Assembly (NCBI RefSeq): GCF_964204645.1
Contig: NC_134025.1
Span: 13,149,001-13,213,000, forward strand
Source of the DNA: Tubulanus polymorphus
Taxonomy: Eukaryota; Nemertea; Palaeonemertea; Tubulaniformes; Tubulanidae
Length of the DNA: 64,000 bases
Reading direction: 5' to 3'
This document shows positions 36,801-42,700 of the stretch, in pieces. Under the pieces are notes generated by a model. It did no database searches. It worked only from the letters and a program-made list of their open reading frames with translations, and was not told where the DNA came from. The position numbers and the translations under genes are program-made. Numbering within the stretch: the first letter of the stretch is position 1; each line of letters opens with the position of its first letter.

Positions 36801-38232
36801 TTGAGAAAGCTGCTATCAAATAAGATGGAATATAATGTGTGAAATCAATACTCATTCGTGTTATATTACGTACATATATTGTTTCATAGGTTCACAAGAA
36901 ACTTGGCAATATGCACTTAGCTATGATGAATTTCTCATGGGCAATGGATCTCGATCCTAAAGGAGCCAACAATCAGATCAAAGAGGCAATAGACAAGCGA
37001 TATGTCACTGATGATGATGACGCTTATGATGTTTTTGGTCCTAGAGAGGATCTGGAAGGTGTGTAACATAATTACTGTGGCTATTTCCCTAGCATTAGCA
37101 GTCTATTCATGCTTTGGTTAAGGGAAGTCCATAGAATCAGGTATTTTCGCTCAGCTATAACTGAAATTCAGTGAAGCTGACGGTTTAGGTATAGCTCTTA
37201 TCATCTGTCAGGCTGTCAGTCAACAACTTTTACTTTAAATCACAACTATTCCTACAGTTATCGACGAATGACTGAAAAAAATTAGAGCCGTTTTTTTATT
37301 TGGCCCTCAGGGGGTTGCCCTAGGGGGTGGAGCCTATATTTCTATGAATCGATACTAGTACTACAGTTTTTATCAGATCAAGATGAAAGATTTTCAGATT
37401 TCACCCACATGTAAGGCCCATTCTTTTATGAATCACTACAAATCCGGCCCAGTTGGGACTTACGTTTTCCTTTTCATAGAAATTTGTGATGGGTATATTT
37501 TGGAGGTGGTCATTAACGTATTCGACAGGTTTTTGCATAAGTCAATAGTTATGCAATTAGCATAGAGTGGATTTGACTGGAATTTTTGTGTAATGATGCA
37601 ATTTTAAATTCACATGATTCTTATTTCACTCGAGTTTGCAAAATATATACCAATTTAATGAAAATCACTCATGTACTGTACACAAAGTACATGCTAATTT
37701 TTTCTACCCCTCTCCTAAAGTGTGTACCTTTTAGCAATTGTCAACAAAACGGGACACTGGTTTCTGTGTAGGTTTACAAGGGGGAATTGAATATTGAAAT
37801 AACATACTTAGGCTAAACAAAAATGATACCTTGTTTCTCCGCAGCGGCCGGGTCATTTTTGTAAAATATGATAAAATTTATAAACAGTTCATTTCTATAG
37901 CGGCCGGGTCTGTTATGGTTAAATTGATCATGATTTAAAAAAAAGTAATGTATAGGGTAGATAGGCGGCCGGCCGGGTCAACATTTAAGCCCAGCAGAGC
38001 GGAGAAACAAGGTATCAATTTTTTTTAGCCTTAGTTATAAAAAATTTCTACTATTTCTGTACTATTACATGTACTTATTATAAAAGCCATTATTTTCTCT
38101 TGTCTCTCCTATGTAGGAATCGACATTCAGGAAATTGATTCTCCCGGCGATGGTGAATCCAGTCATAATACATCATTAATGGACTCGGATGATGTGCAGT
38201 TACGTGCACTAGAAAGTGACGAAAGCTTGTGA
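6858..38232 (+). CDS. CDC27: CDC27/APC3, anaphase-promoting complex TPR subunit (18 coding exons)
   Basis: Joining 18 exons with GT-AG introns gives 2517 nt, 838 codons plus TGA; human CDC27 is 824 residues. CDC27 is a homodimeric TPR scaffold of the APC/C ubiquitin ligase that binds the C-terminal IR tails of CDH1/CDC20 and APC10 and drives mitotic exit. Seen here: an N-terminal TPR/dimer region (about residues 1-160, with the family motif AAIW...YADAIFLAERLYAE and the CYYRSGK block), a Ser/Thr/Pro-rich linker (about 160-460, with GRSLLGG..SLSPLTP), a C-terminal TPR superhelix (about 465-790, with HYNTGWVLC.IGRA, YNAWYGLGMIYYKQEKF and SSVLLCHIGVVQHAL) and an acidic tail (about 790-838). Intron phases join cleanly throughout and no exon is broken, so it looks functional. 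The exon-level entries give the boundaries. The 5' UTR start is not resolved. Confidence 0.97.
7114..7574. mobile_element. MITE with about 60-bp terminal inverted repeats
   Basis: 7114-7173 and 7516-7574 are about 85% reverse-complementary (CAGTGGATATT...CCGTATACGG...CGCTATTTTACCGTACAT). No ORF. Lies in CDC27 intron 1. Confidence 0.75.
7366..7465. repeat. Degenerate telomere-like CCCTAA stretch
   Basis: Scattered CCCTAA, CCCTAT and ACCCTAAC words inside the MITE at 7114-7574. Too degenerate for a functional telomere. Confidence 0.4.
7643..9299. mobile_element. MITE-A copy interrupted by about 1.2 kb
   Basis: The left TIR starts at 7643 (CTGTCTGTCACAC) and the right TIR ends at 9299 (GTGTGACGGACAG), each flanked by TA. 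MITE-A sequence stops near 7722 and resumes near 8930 (CAATTTGTTCAGTAAGGAAT), as judged against the intact copy at 45555-46054. The interrupting DNA (about 7723-8929) has no protein I can identify. Confidence 0.6.
9300..11925. other. CDC27 intron 1, remainder
   Basis: No coding exon beyond exon 2. About 10740-11210 has repeat-like texture (possible LINE remnant, class not recognised). Around 11764 there is a fragment of the R2 5' end (TTTTAGCCCACTTGG). Confidence 0.4.
11926..12001 (+). CDS. CDC27: CDC27 exon 2
   Basis: Residues 9-34, after a TTTTAG acceptor and ending at GTAAGA in phase 1. Encodes the first N-terminal TPR helix pair (AAIWHALNHYAYADAIFL). Confidence 0.95.
12605..12622. repeat. 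18-bp perfect palindrome
   Basis: TATCACAGTACTGTGATA, in CDC27 intron 2, just left of the larger hairpin. Confidence 0.85.
12628..12696. repeat. Near-perfect 69-nt hairpin upstream of CDC27 exon 3
   Basis: Arms 12628-12661 and 12662-12696 are reverse complements except for one mismatch and one extra T, with no loop. It ends 50 bp before the acceptor of exon 3. Confidence 0.85.
12747..12894 (+). CDS. CDC27: CDC27 exon 3
   Basis: Residues 34-83. Acceptor TTTTCAG, donor GTAAGT. Contains LFLLATCYYRSGKSIRAY and the TPQCKYLMAKCC block typical of the CDC27 N-terminal TPRs. A long hairpin (12628-12696) lies 50 bp upstream of the acceptor. Confidence 0.96.
13250..13375 (+). CDS. CDC27: CDC27 exon 4
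   Basis: Residues 83-125, LSEAESVIVGNVFVKS through TLSLLGDIYR. Phase 2 at both ends, acceptor TTATAG, donor GTAAGA. Confidence 0.95.
14882..15544 (-). pseudogene. BEL/Pao retrotransposon gag remnant
   Basis: The minus-strand frame 15202-14882 encodes KLNLAKFDGNILTWQSFMDS, then YLRELVTGEVSRTIEGLAL and TTRYGQPQKIVSSY, which fits the DUF1759-type gag domain of BEL/Pao elements. The start (MATTTDTPANTIERQRKS, at 15544) is in a frame that soon stops, so the gag is frameshifted. Protease, RT and integrase are absent: a dead 5' fragment. Confidence 0.7.
15544..15690 (-). mobile_element. BEL/Pao primer-binding-like site and LTR remnant
   Basis: Read on the minus strand, TGGTGCCGTGACCAGGA (15544-15560) just before the gag ATG is the usual BEL leader sequence. 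The preceding about 126 bp (15564-15690) begin TGTC and end CA, compatible with one LTR. No second LTR seen. Confidence 0.45.
16986..17083 (+). CDS. CDC27: CDC27 exon 5
   Basis: Residues 125-158 (RTDRFSKAAEHYKRSLKLNP...SFESLCQIG), the last N-terminal TPR before the linker. Acceptor ATTCAG, donor GTAAAT in phase 1. Confidence 0.95.
17184..19420. mobile_element. R2 (Helentron-like) copy, heavily interrupted
   Basis: Starts CAGCCCACTTGGGACTTAAG at 17186. R2 text resumes near 17500 (TTTTGAAGACACTTCAATGG), is broken by MITE-C (17569-18365) and by another insertion (about 18417-18890), and continues to the AAGGGGGCGTTGAAT unit at about 19370. No 3' end found. Confidence 0.55.
17569..18365. mobile_element. 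MITE-C, about 797 bp with long TIRs and 8-bp target duplication
   Basis: The inverted arms share GGTAAAAATG, ATGTCCCCGG and GTCTATCATTACTAA. CCTAGATG is repeated at 17561-17568 and 18366-18373. An 8-bp duplication suggests a hAT-type non-autonomous element. Inserted into an R2 copy. Confidence 0.65.
19831..20558. mobile_element. R1 (Helentron-like) copy, near full length
   Basis: 5' end TAGGCCAGCCGTAGG; the inverse word AGGCTGGCC lies close to the 3' end, followed by the hairpin GCCCC-TT-GGGGC and TCTTGTTA. The interior has CCGCGGTATCGTCTACCGT and repeated AATCCAATTCAATTTTA. No ORF with protein character. Confidence 0.65.
20981..21135 (+). CDS. CDC27: CDC27 exon 6 (linker)
   Basis: Residues 158-209, starting GEKPDPTKVFQ, which matches the GEKPDPDQTF start of the human linker. 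The rest is low-complexity and poorly conserved. Acceptor ATAAAG, donor GTAAGT in phase 0. Confidence 0.92.
21655..21881. mobile_element. R1 3' fragment
   Basis: Starts in the AATCCAATTCAATTTTA region and ends GCAGGCTGGCC...GCCCCCTGGGGCTCTTGTT. In CDC27 intron 6. Confidence 0.6.
21910..22090. repeat. Local tandem duplication, about 98 bp unit
   Basis: GATACAAGA(C/T)(A/G)TTGCC(T/C)...CCACAAT(G/A)GTGCGACC...AGGTTCAAATCCTG occurs twice in tandem (about 21905-21990 and 22003-22088). Confidence 0.7.
22268..22518 (+). CDS. CDC27: CDC27 exon 7 (linker)
   Basis: Residues 210-293, rich in T/P/S. Ends in the conserved GRSLLGGVASLSPLTP box, a cluster of minimal CDK-type S/T-P sites. Acceptor TTTCAG, donor GTTAGA in phase 2. 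Confidence 0.94.
23346..23475 (+). CDS. CDC27: CDC27 exon 8 (linker)
   Basis: Residues 293-336, beginning SFGVLPFSLDTP, the counterpart of human SFGILPLETP. Several Thr-Pro sites follow. Acceptor TTTCAG, donor GTTAGC in phase 0. Confidence 0.93.
23817..23920 (+). CDS. CDC27: CDC27 exon 9 (linker)
   Basis: Residues 337-371, with the conserved VFSQSGN(T)NTRDVTTPSP segment (human VFSQSGNSREVTP). Acceptor is TTTAG after a long T tract; donor GTATAT in phase 2. Confidence 0.93.
24032..24294 (+). CDS. CDC27: CDC27 exon 10 (linker)
   Basis: Residues 371-459, with VVRRSSRLYSSANSVKENNK (human PRRSSRLFTS...KEN) and a basic Ser/Lys stretch, ending MVQMQKQSA. It carries a KEN tripeptide in a basic context. 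Acceptor TTGGCAG, donor GTAAGT in phase 1. Confidence 0.94.
24571..27006. mobile_element. R4, Helentron-like element of about 2.4 kb
   Basis: 5' end AGGGTTTTCTGT followed by its own inverse, ACAGAAAACCCT. Near the 3' end CAGAAAACCC appears again, followed by the hairpin GCTGC-TTT-GCAGC and TATATT. The flanks join to an uninterrupted R1 sequence across a T/T site with no duplication. The interior holds about three diverged 240-bp repeats (24770-25440) and the TTCGAA array. No coding capacity. Confidence 0.6.
25975..26530. repeat. Palindromic-word array (TTCGTTCGAACAAA)
   Basis: At least six irregularly spaced copies of T(T/C)CGTTCGAACAAA, alternating with (G/T)ATCGAACA(G/A)AATTG and GTCGGGACAAAAAGTTT segments. 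Open frames on both strands here are by-products of the repeat. Confidence 0.8.
27517..27689 (+). CDS. CDC27: CDC27 exon 11 (first C-terminal TPR)
   Basis: Residues 459-516, GLMALLRDIGKAYLCL...HYNTGWVLCHIGRAFFEVAEYKK, start of the C-terminal TPR superhelix. Acceptor TTGTAG, donor GTACAG in phase 0. Confidence 0.97.
27941..28620. mobile_element. R1 copy
   Basis: GGCCAGCTGTGGGCTGCGCC at the 5' end; GCAGGCTGCCCATAGTGCC...CTTA at the 3' end. Diverged. In CDC27 intron 11. Confidence 0.6.
29240..29392 (+). CDS. CDC27: CDC27 exon 12
   Basis: Residues 517-567, AEKLFSEVRHLEPYHFAGM and EIYSTTLWQLEKEMELSALA, a strongly conserved TPR pair. Acceptor CTCTAG, donor GTAAGT in phase 0. Confidence 0.97.
29956..30030 (+). 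repeat. tRNA-like / SINE head fragment
   Basis: GGCCCAGTTAGTAGAGCACA resembles a degenerate A box and GTGTGCGAGTCTGCG a B box 35 nt later. No full cloverleaf can be drawn, so probably a SINE or tRNA-derived pseudogene. Confidence 0.3.
30321..30868. mobile_element. R1 copy lacking both ends
   Basis: ATTACTATACAAATGGAGCG through CGCGGTATCGTCTACTGT to CAAATCCAATTCATA. In CDC27 intron 12. Confidence 0.6.
31454..31534 (+). CDS. CDC27: CDC27 exon 13
   Basis: Residues 568-594, AWCATGNCFSLQKEHDTA followed by IKFFHRAIQ. Symmetric 81-nt exon, acceptor AAAAG, donor GTAAGT. Confidence 0.97.
31881..32184. mobile_element. R1 5' fragment
   Basis: TAGGCCAGCCGTAGGCTGAG start, TTCACGTGAA at the point of loss. 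A related TTCACGTGAACCCGC segment resumes near 32919, so 32185-32915 may be an insertion; it holds a B-box-like GGGTTCGAATCCC at 32369. Confidence 0.5.
32915..34275. mobile_element. Mosaic element R1-R2-R1
   Basis: R1 text to about 33200, R2 text from about 33330 (CTTGATATTTGGTTTATAC, CAAGATGGCCGACTGGCAGC, CCACCAGGGGGCGTTGAA twice), then an R1 3' end (AGGCTGGCC, GCCCCTTGGGGC, TCTTGTTA) at 34242-34275. Confidence 0.6.
34276..35540. repeat. R5: minisatellite-bearing repeat, about six units of 138-150 bp
   Basis: Units recur with TTGATGGATTTCCATGAAA, GATTGGGGCAGGTAAGAT and ATATGGCCACCAGG at about 34703, 34841, 34983, 35133, 35279 and 35422. Element ends not identified. In CDC27 intron 13. Confidence 0.7.
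35820..35947 (+). CDS. CDC27: CDC27 exon 14
   Basis: Residues 595-637, VDPHFAYAYNLLGHEYVLTE to IRVDPRRYNAW. Trp 637 is split across the junction. Acceptor TTTAAG, donor GTAAGC in phase 2. Confidence 0.97.
36025..36271 (+). CDS. CDC27: CDC27 exon 15
   Basis: Residues 637-719, YGLGMIYYKQEKFALAEMHF through SSVLLCHIGVVQHAL to FHRASILFANDKHK. This is the best-conserved part of the TPR superhelix, where the IR-tail pocket of CDC27 lies in known structures. Acceptor CAAAG, donor GTAAGT. Confidence 0.98.
36723..36797 (+). CDS. CDC27: CDC27 exon 16
   Basis: Residues 720-744, EALKELEELKVIVPKESLVY plus FLIGK. Symmetric 75-nt exon, acceptor TTTCAG, donor GTATTG. Confidence 0.97.
36890..37058 (+). CDS. 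CDC27: CDC27 exon 17
   Basis: Residues 745-801, VHKKLGNMHLAMMNFSWAMD, LDPKGANNQIKEAIDKRY, then the start of the acidic tail. Donor taken as G|GTGTGT (phase 1) because it keeps the frame with the next exon. Confidence 0.95.
37808..38033. mobile_element. Short MITE with about 34-bp TIRs
   Basis: Left GGCTAAACAAAAATGATACC then TTGTTTCTCCGC; right is its inverse (GCGGAGAAACAAGGTATCAA then TTTTTTTTAGCC). The interior carries three GCGGCCGG(GTC) words. Ends 83 bp before CDC27 exon 18. Confidence 0.8.
38117..38232 (+). CDS. CDC27: CDC27 exon 18 (stop)
   Basis: Residues 801-838, an acidic tail ending SDDVQLRALESDESL and TGA at 38230. Human CDC27 ends with a similar ADDTQLHAAESDEF. A 220-bp MITE lies 83 bp upstream of the acceptor. 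Confidence 0.95.
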
Positions 38233-38410
38233 AAAATATGAACTTCTGCTGGTGCTATATTTAAGTACATACTACCATGCGCATGTGTTTGCCATCCTTG
38301 TTTATGAGTGGTTGTGATATAGCAGCAACTGATCATTTAGTTGCTTTTCATCAAAAAGCATCATAAATATGAACTCTTGGTTCATCAGCGTTTGTTATCC
38401 ATATGTTTGC

Positions 38411-38416
38411 AATAAA
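38411..38416 (+). promoter_or_regulatory. Candidate polyadenylation signal of CDC27
   Basis: First AATAAA after the CDC27 stop, 179 nt downstream, giving a short AT-rich 3' UTR. Later signals could also be used. Confidence 0.5.
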
Positions 38417-39422
38417 CAAAATTATTCAATCATTCTATCAGACAAGGAAGGAGATGATTACTTATGAGTTACACGTATGAAACTTCAAAGTGTACACCAA
38501 TATGATCCAACAATCTTTTTATCCTTGCAAGTAGCGGACTTGGATCTGCACTGAAATTTCATGGTTATTTCTGAATGAGGTACATCAGTTCAACTGAGAA
38601 TTTTGGATCGGGTTTTGGATTTGGTGCTATTGATAACTTCACTTTCAATACAGACAACAAGAGAGTCTAAATCATTTTAAGCTTAGGCTTCTTTAAACCT
38701 AAAACTTTCTGAAACAGAATTTTCTTTCAAGAAAACATTTGATTTCCTAGTTGACTCTGCGTATATCACCATTCAGCCAGCTAATTCTTTATGATTTTGA
38801 ATCAATTCTCGAGTATGAACTTGGAAGATGTATGTTTTTATATTGTGTGAGAAACATTTTAAATGGACCAATTGTTATCCTCTTTTTCAACCTTTCGAAT
38901 GATGACTGTTATATTGACAACATTTAAATCAATGTAACGCGAGAGAATATTGTGTAGTGCGCTTCAGTCAAAATGCTACGTGTTTATGTATGTATGTAGG
39001 TAAGTTGTAATGTTGTTTTACTTAAGTGTTAGCACACTGAAAGATCATACCCTCTGACTAGTAATACCATTTGACACGTTTAACATCTTACCATCATACA
39101 TATAACGTACTAAATTCTCAGGGCTATTTATTTTTAGAAAAACTCATCATTCAGGGAAATCATGTGACGTATAACGATCGTAATCAGATATAGAATGCAA
39201 GGGTATGTTCCACAGTCACTTTGTGTTTTTAAGGCCAGGCTAACTGCGCTCATTCTGATACACTTTACCAGAACCAAGTTTTGATATTAGTATTTATACC
39301 CATTTTTGCACTTGACTGGAACAAAATTGAATGAATAATTTTCCAATTTTTTCACCAAGGCTTCCACTATAAAGAATTTTTTGAATTTGTACTAAGTGCA
39401 AGTTGTTCAAAACAGCATTCAC
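38417..39422. other. CDC27 downstream flank, no feature seen
   Basis: AT-rich non-coding sequence, partly possible distal 3' UTR. No repeat or ORF I can name. Confidence 0.4.
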
Positions 39423-39753
39423 GCCATCCTCCCTCTGCAGGGATTCGAACCTGATGGCATCGATACACTCAGCCACGGCACGAACCCCTGCCACACTAGA
39501 ACGGGTGCGCAGGTACATGCGCAGCTTTGCCGCACGAAAACTTGCGGCACCAATCAGATTGCTCGTTGTATAATCACCGAGATAATTTTCAAGATAGAGT
39601 TATAATAGGGAAAACCCGTGCTGAAGTAAAACGGGATATCTGATTGGCTAATAATGACATCATCTAAGCTGCGCACTCATTCTCGTGCGGCAGAGTTTCG
39701 CACCGTGGCAATTTCGATGCCATCAGGTTCGAATCCCTGCCGGGGGAGGATGC
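39423..39753. mobile_element. Foldback element with tRNA T-arm-like ends
   Basis: Left (from 39423: CCATCCTCCC, GGGATTCGAACCTGATGGCA) and right (to 39753) arms of about 130 bp are inverted copies with a spacer of about 70 bp. The word GGTTCGAATCC matches the tRNA B-box/T-arm consensus. Confidence 0.7.
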
Positions 39754-40045
39754 ATTTGCGCAAGGAATTCAGTACAGTACTTAGTGTTAATACGGTTAAA
39801 TTACTAGAGGCCTATTTGCAGCATATTCATTATGGTACTGAAATCCTAGGCTTAGCCAGCACAGAAATTAATTCCTCAATGACAACCAAGCCAGCTACAG
39901 TACTTAGATAGACACATATTTTCTGCAATTTGGATGCAGATTCAGTGCTAAGCAAGTCGTGCATTGTAGTACCTGCATTCAACCAGGGGGATGTCAATCC
40001 TTGTTTATTAACACGCATTAGATTGTTTGACGATTTTCAACTACA

Positions 40046-40695
40046 ACAGTCCACTTGGAACTTAAGTCCCAGCAGACTGTTGTGTTCACTTTTTGTCCAT
40101 CCGTCTGTAGACAGAATCCAGTCTTCAGAAATTTTGACGCATCAATGGCCTGTCTTGATCTTTGGTTTATAAATGTATATATACCCATCATCGTGAAAAC
40201 AAATTCGGTCAATTGGGCTCAAGATAGTTGTCCTGTGACCTTTTTTTCGCCCAAAAGTGCCATTTTGGTCTGAGGCTTGTAGCTTTTTAATGGTTTGGCA
40301 TTTATTATTGAAGTTCTTGAAGGACATATTTTGGGATGTGATCTTTAACATATCAGACTGGTTTTTCAATCAGTCAATTTTTACACAATTCGCGGCCATC
40401 TTCAGTTGCATCAGTCCTCATTCAGAGATGGAAAAAAGTTTTTTGAGGTCATAGGTTTCAAAAAATAGTCTCGATATCTCGATGTGTGGTACCTATCAAA
40501 AATACATAAAGAGGATGTATTTTTGTACCTATGCATGTTTTGTTTCCACAATCAATTGCAAAATTGTAGCTCATGACATCATCTATGAGATTGTGGTTAG
40601 TTTCGAGCTCATTGATTTCTGTATCTGTTCGCCAGGGCTGTTGAATATTGAAATTGTCAGATTTCGAGCATTTCACCAGTGGATATGGTGTCCCT
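40046..40695. mobile_element. R2 copy
   Basis: GTCCACTTGGAACTTAAGTC start, CTTTTTGTCCATCCGTC, internal GTAGCTCATGACAT unit, 3' side CACCAGTGGATATGGTGTCCC. Diverged copy in the intergenic region. Confidence 0.55.
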
Positions 40696-40699
40696 AAAC

Positions 40700-42060
40700 A
40701 CAAACAAAATAAGCCACCAAAGATTATATGGAATATAGGTAGTTTTCCATAGCATGATTTGGTGGTTCCCTGTAATTGATATATGATGATGAATGTATTT
40801 CACTCTAGTTTGCATGGACCTTATCTAGGGTTTAGTGTAGTACAGATGAACCTCGTTAATATGATTGTGTTTAAAGATTTTTTGGTGGTTTATTTTGGTA
40901 CATAGTATTACTACCTTACCAGTCATTTTCTACTGTTAAATGACTGTTAAAAAAGAAACCCGTTTATTACGATGATTTCCAACATGTCAAAGTTAAGATA
41001 TTTATATCAATCCATGTTTGGATAATACAAAACCTGTTCAATAATTTCACTTAAGCCCACAAGATTCGTATTAACAGGTTCGACTGTATGCCGAATTGGC
41101 AATTCTAAGTAACTTCCTTTGAAGCTAATTTCTCTTTGAAACGACAGTAGAGCAGGTTAAGAATGAGTTGAAAATGTAAGAAAACTAAGAGAACACTTTC
41201 CAAGTCAGCAAACCGAATAACGAACGTAAGTGGGCTTACTAAGCGTCAAATCTGGTGTTAATGCCACTAAAAACTGGTAACACGTCACACTTCCATGATC
41301 GACACAGGTCAGCAGTTCAATAGAATTTGTGAGTTGTACAATCCTGTCTGCTTGTAGATTTGTGTGCTACATTGAGAATGGCAATTATGTACAGTAATTT
41401 ATACAGATATTGAGTTTTTTTTGTACATAAAAAGATGATAAAAAGAAATGTTGTATTTATCTATTATTATATACGTGTATCTGTAAATAATATAGCTGCG
41501 AGTCATAGGCATTTATGTAAGTGTAGTGAATATAATATTATGGTAATCTATGAAGTTCAAAAATATCTGCCACATTTATTAGTTTTAACATGTTTTTATT
41601 TGCGTTATAAAGTATAGGCCATGATAGCGAACATTATTTCCATAATCTTACAAAATCATTCATTCTTTTGGGGATTCGATAGAATGAAAATTGTCTTCTT
41701 ATTATTCCTCCAGGTTTTATGGTTTGGTCAGGTTAATGTTTCAGTAATACACTGTAACCCATTTAAAGAGTTGTAAACTAATTTATCAATGAAGTCAAAA
41801 ACCTAATCTGAATGTCTCGGTCTTAGACTCCAGTTTTGCTAGTTGAAAATAAATGTATGGCGGTTTTTGCTCACATTAAATTTGAAAAGTATAGTTTGAA
41901 TCGGACCTGACAACAACTACTATCTGACAGTAGTCTCCATTAAACAACTACCAAAATATCAAATATTAATTTGTCGTTTTAATTAAACTACCATTTTTGC
42001 TGTCAAATTATTGAATTTTGGTCATAGCTACGAGAGACATCGGGCAGTCTGGTCTGTTGA
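40700..42060. other. Intergenic, nothing recognised
   Basis: AT-rich sequence without ORFs of protein character, clear repeats or RNA genes. Confidence 0.4.
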
Positions 42061-42324
42061 AATTGTATAAACTTAAGTCCAATAAAGGAAACAGTATCTT
42101 ATACAAATATTCTCAGTCTCATTATTATTGACCGGTATCAAAACGAGGATTATCGAGTGGGTTTGCGAAATCTAGCAACAGTAGTAGCAGATGCACTACA
42201 AGAAGTGACTAGATTTGATGAAACTGACGATGTACATGACATGAACAGGCTGGATTGGCTCTTGCGTCCTCGTTGTTTGGACATTGACAAAAGGTGGTTT
42301 AGATACAAATTATTAAGGAGTTGA
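42061..42324 (+). CDS. Orphan open frame, possible exon or gene fragment (unknown)
   Basis: 88-codon open frame without an ATG at its start, ending TGA. From 42130 on it reads like real protein (DRYQNEDYRVGLRNLATVVA ... MNRLDWLLRPRCLDIDKRWF), with balanced amino-acid use. A possible acceptor, TTCTCAG, lies at 42110-42116. I do not recognise it. It could be a terminal exon of an unannotated gene, a transposon fragment or chance. Confidence 0.3.
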   Translation, partial: NCINLSPIKETVSYTNILSLIIIDRYQNEDYRVGLRNLATVVADALQEVTRFDETDDVHDMNRLDWLLRPRCLDIDKRWFRYKLLRS

Positions 42325-42389
42325 GCTACATGTATACGAATCGGCAAAGCAAGCCTAAGGTACGGAAGCCCCTAGGTGGGAACACACGA

Positions 42390-42700
42390 GATAATTTTTT
42401 CACAATTTCGACTTATTATGTCGAATTTCGATTTATTACCTCGAAATTTAACGTAATAAGTCGACATTCAACTTAGTTTTCGAATCTTTTCACAATTTCG
42501 ACTTATTATGTCGAATTTCGAGTTTTCATTTCATGTCGAATTTCGACTTATGAGTCGAATTTCGAGTTAATTATGTCGAATTTCGTATTATTTTCATGTA
42601 GACTTATTATCTCGAAATTCGCCAAAAATAACTCGAAATTCGACATAATTGAATCGAAATTCCACTTATTAAGTCGAGATTCGACTTAGGCCTATTATGC
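42390..42700. repeat. Palindromic-word array (TTATTATGTCGAATTTCGA)
   Basis: About a dozen copies of TCGAATTTCGA or TCGAAATT with TTATTA/TTATGA spacers. Left-half copies read mostly TCGAATTTCGA and right-half copies CTCGAAATTCG, so the whole tends to fold back. Confidence 0.8.

Noticed and set aside
39423-39753. tRNA gene from the GGTTCGAATCC word
   Set aside because: Only the T-arm-like word is present; no A box or cloverleaf, and the word occurs as an inverted pair.
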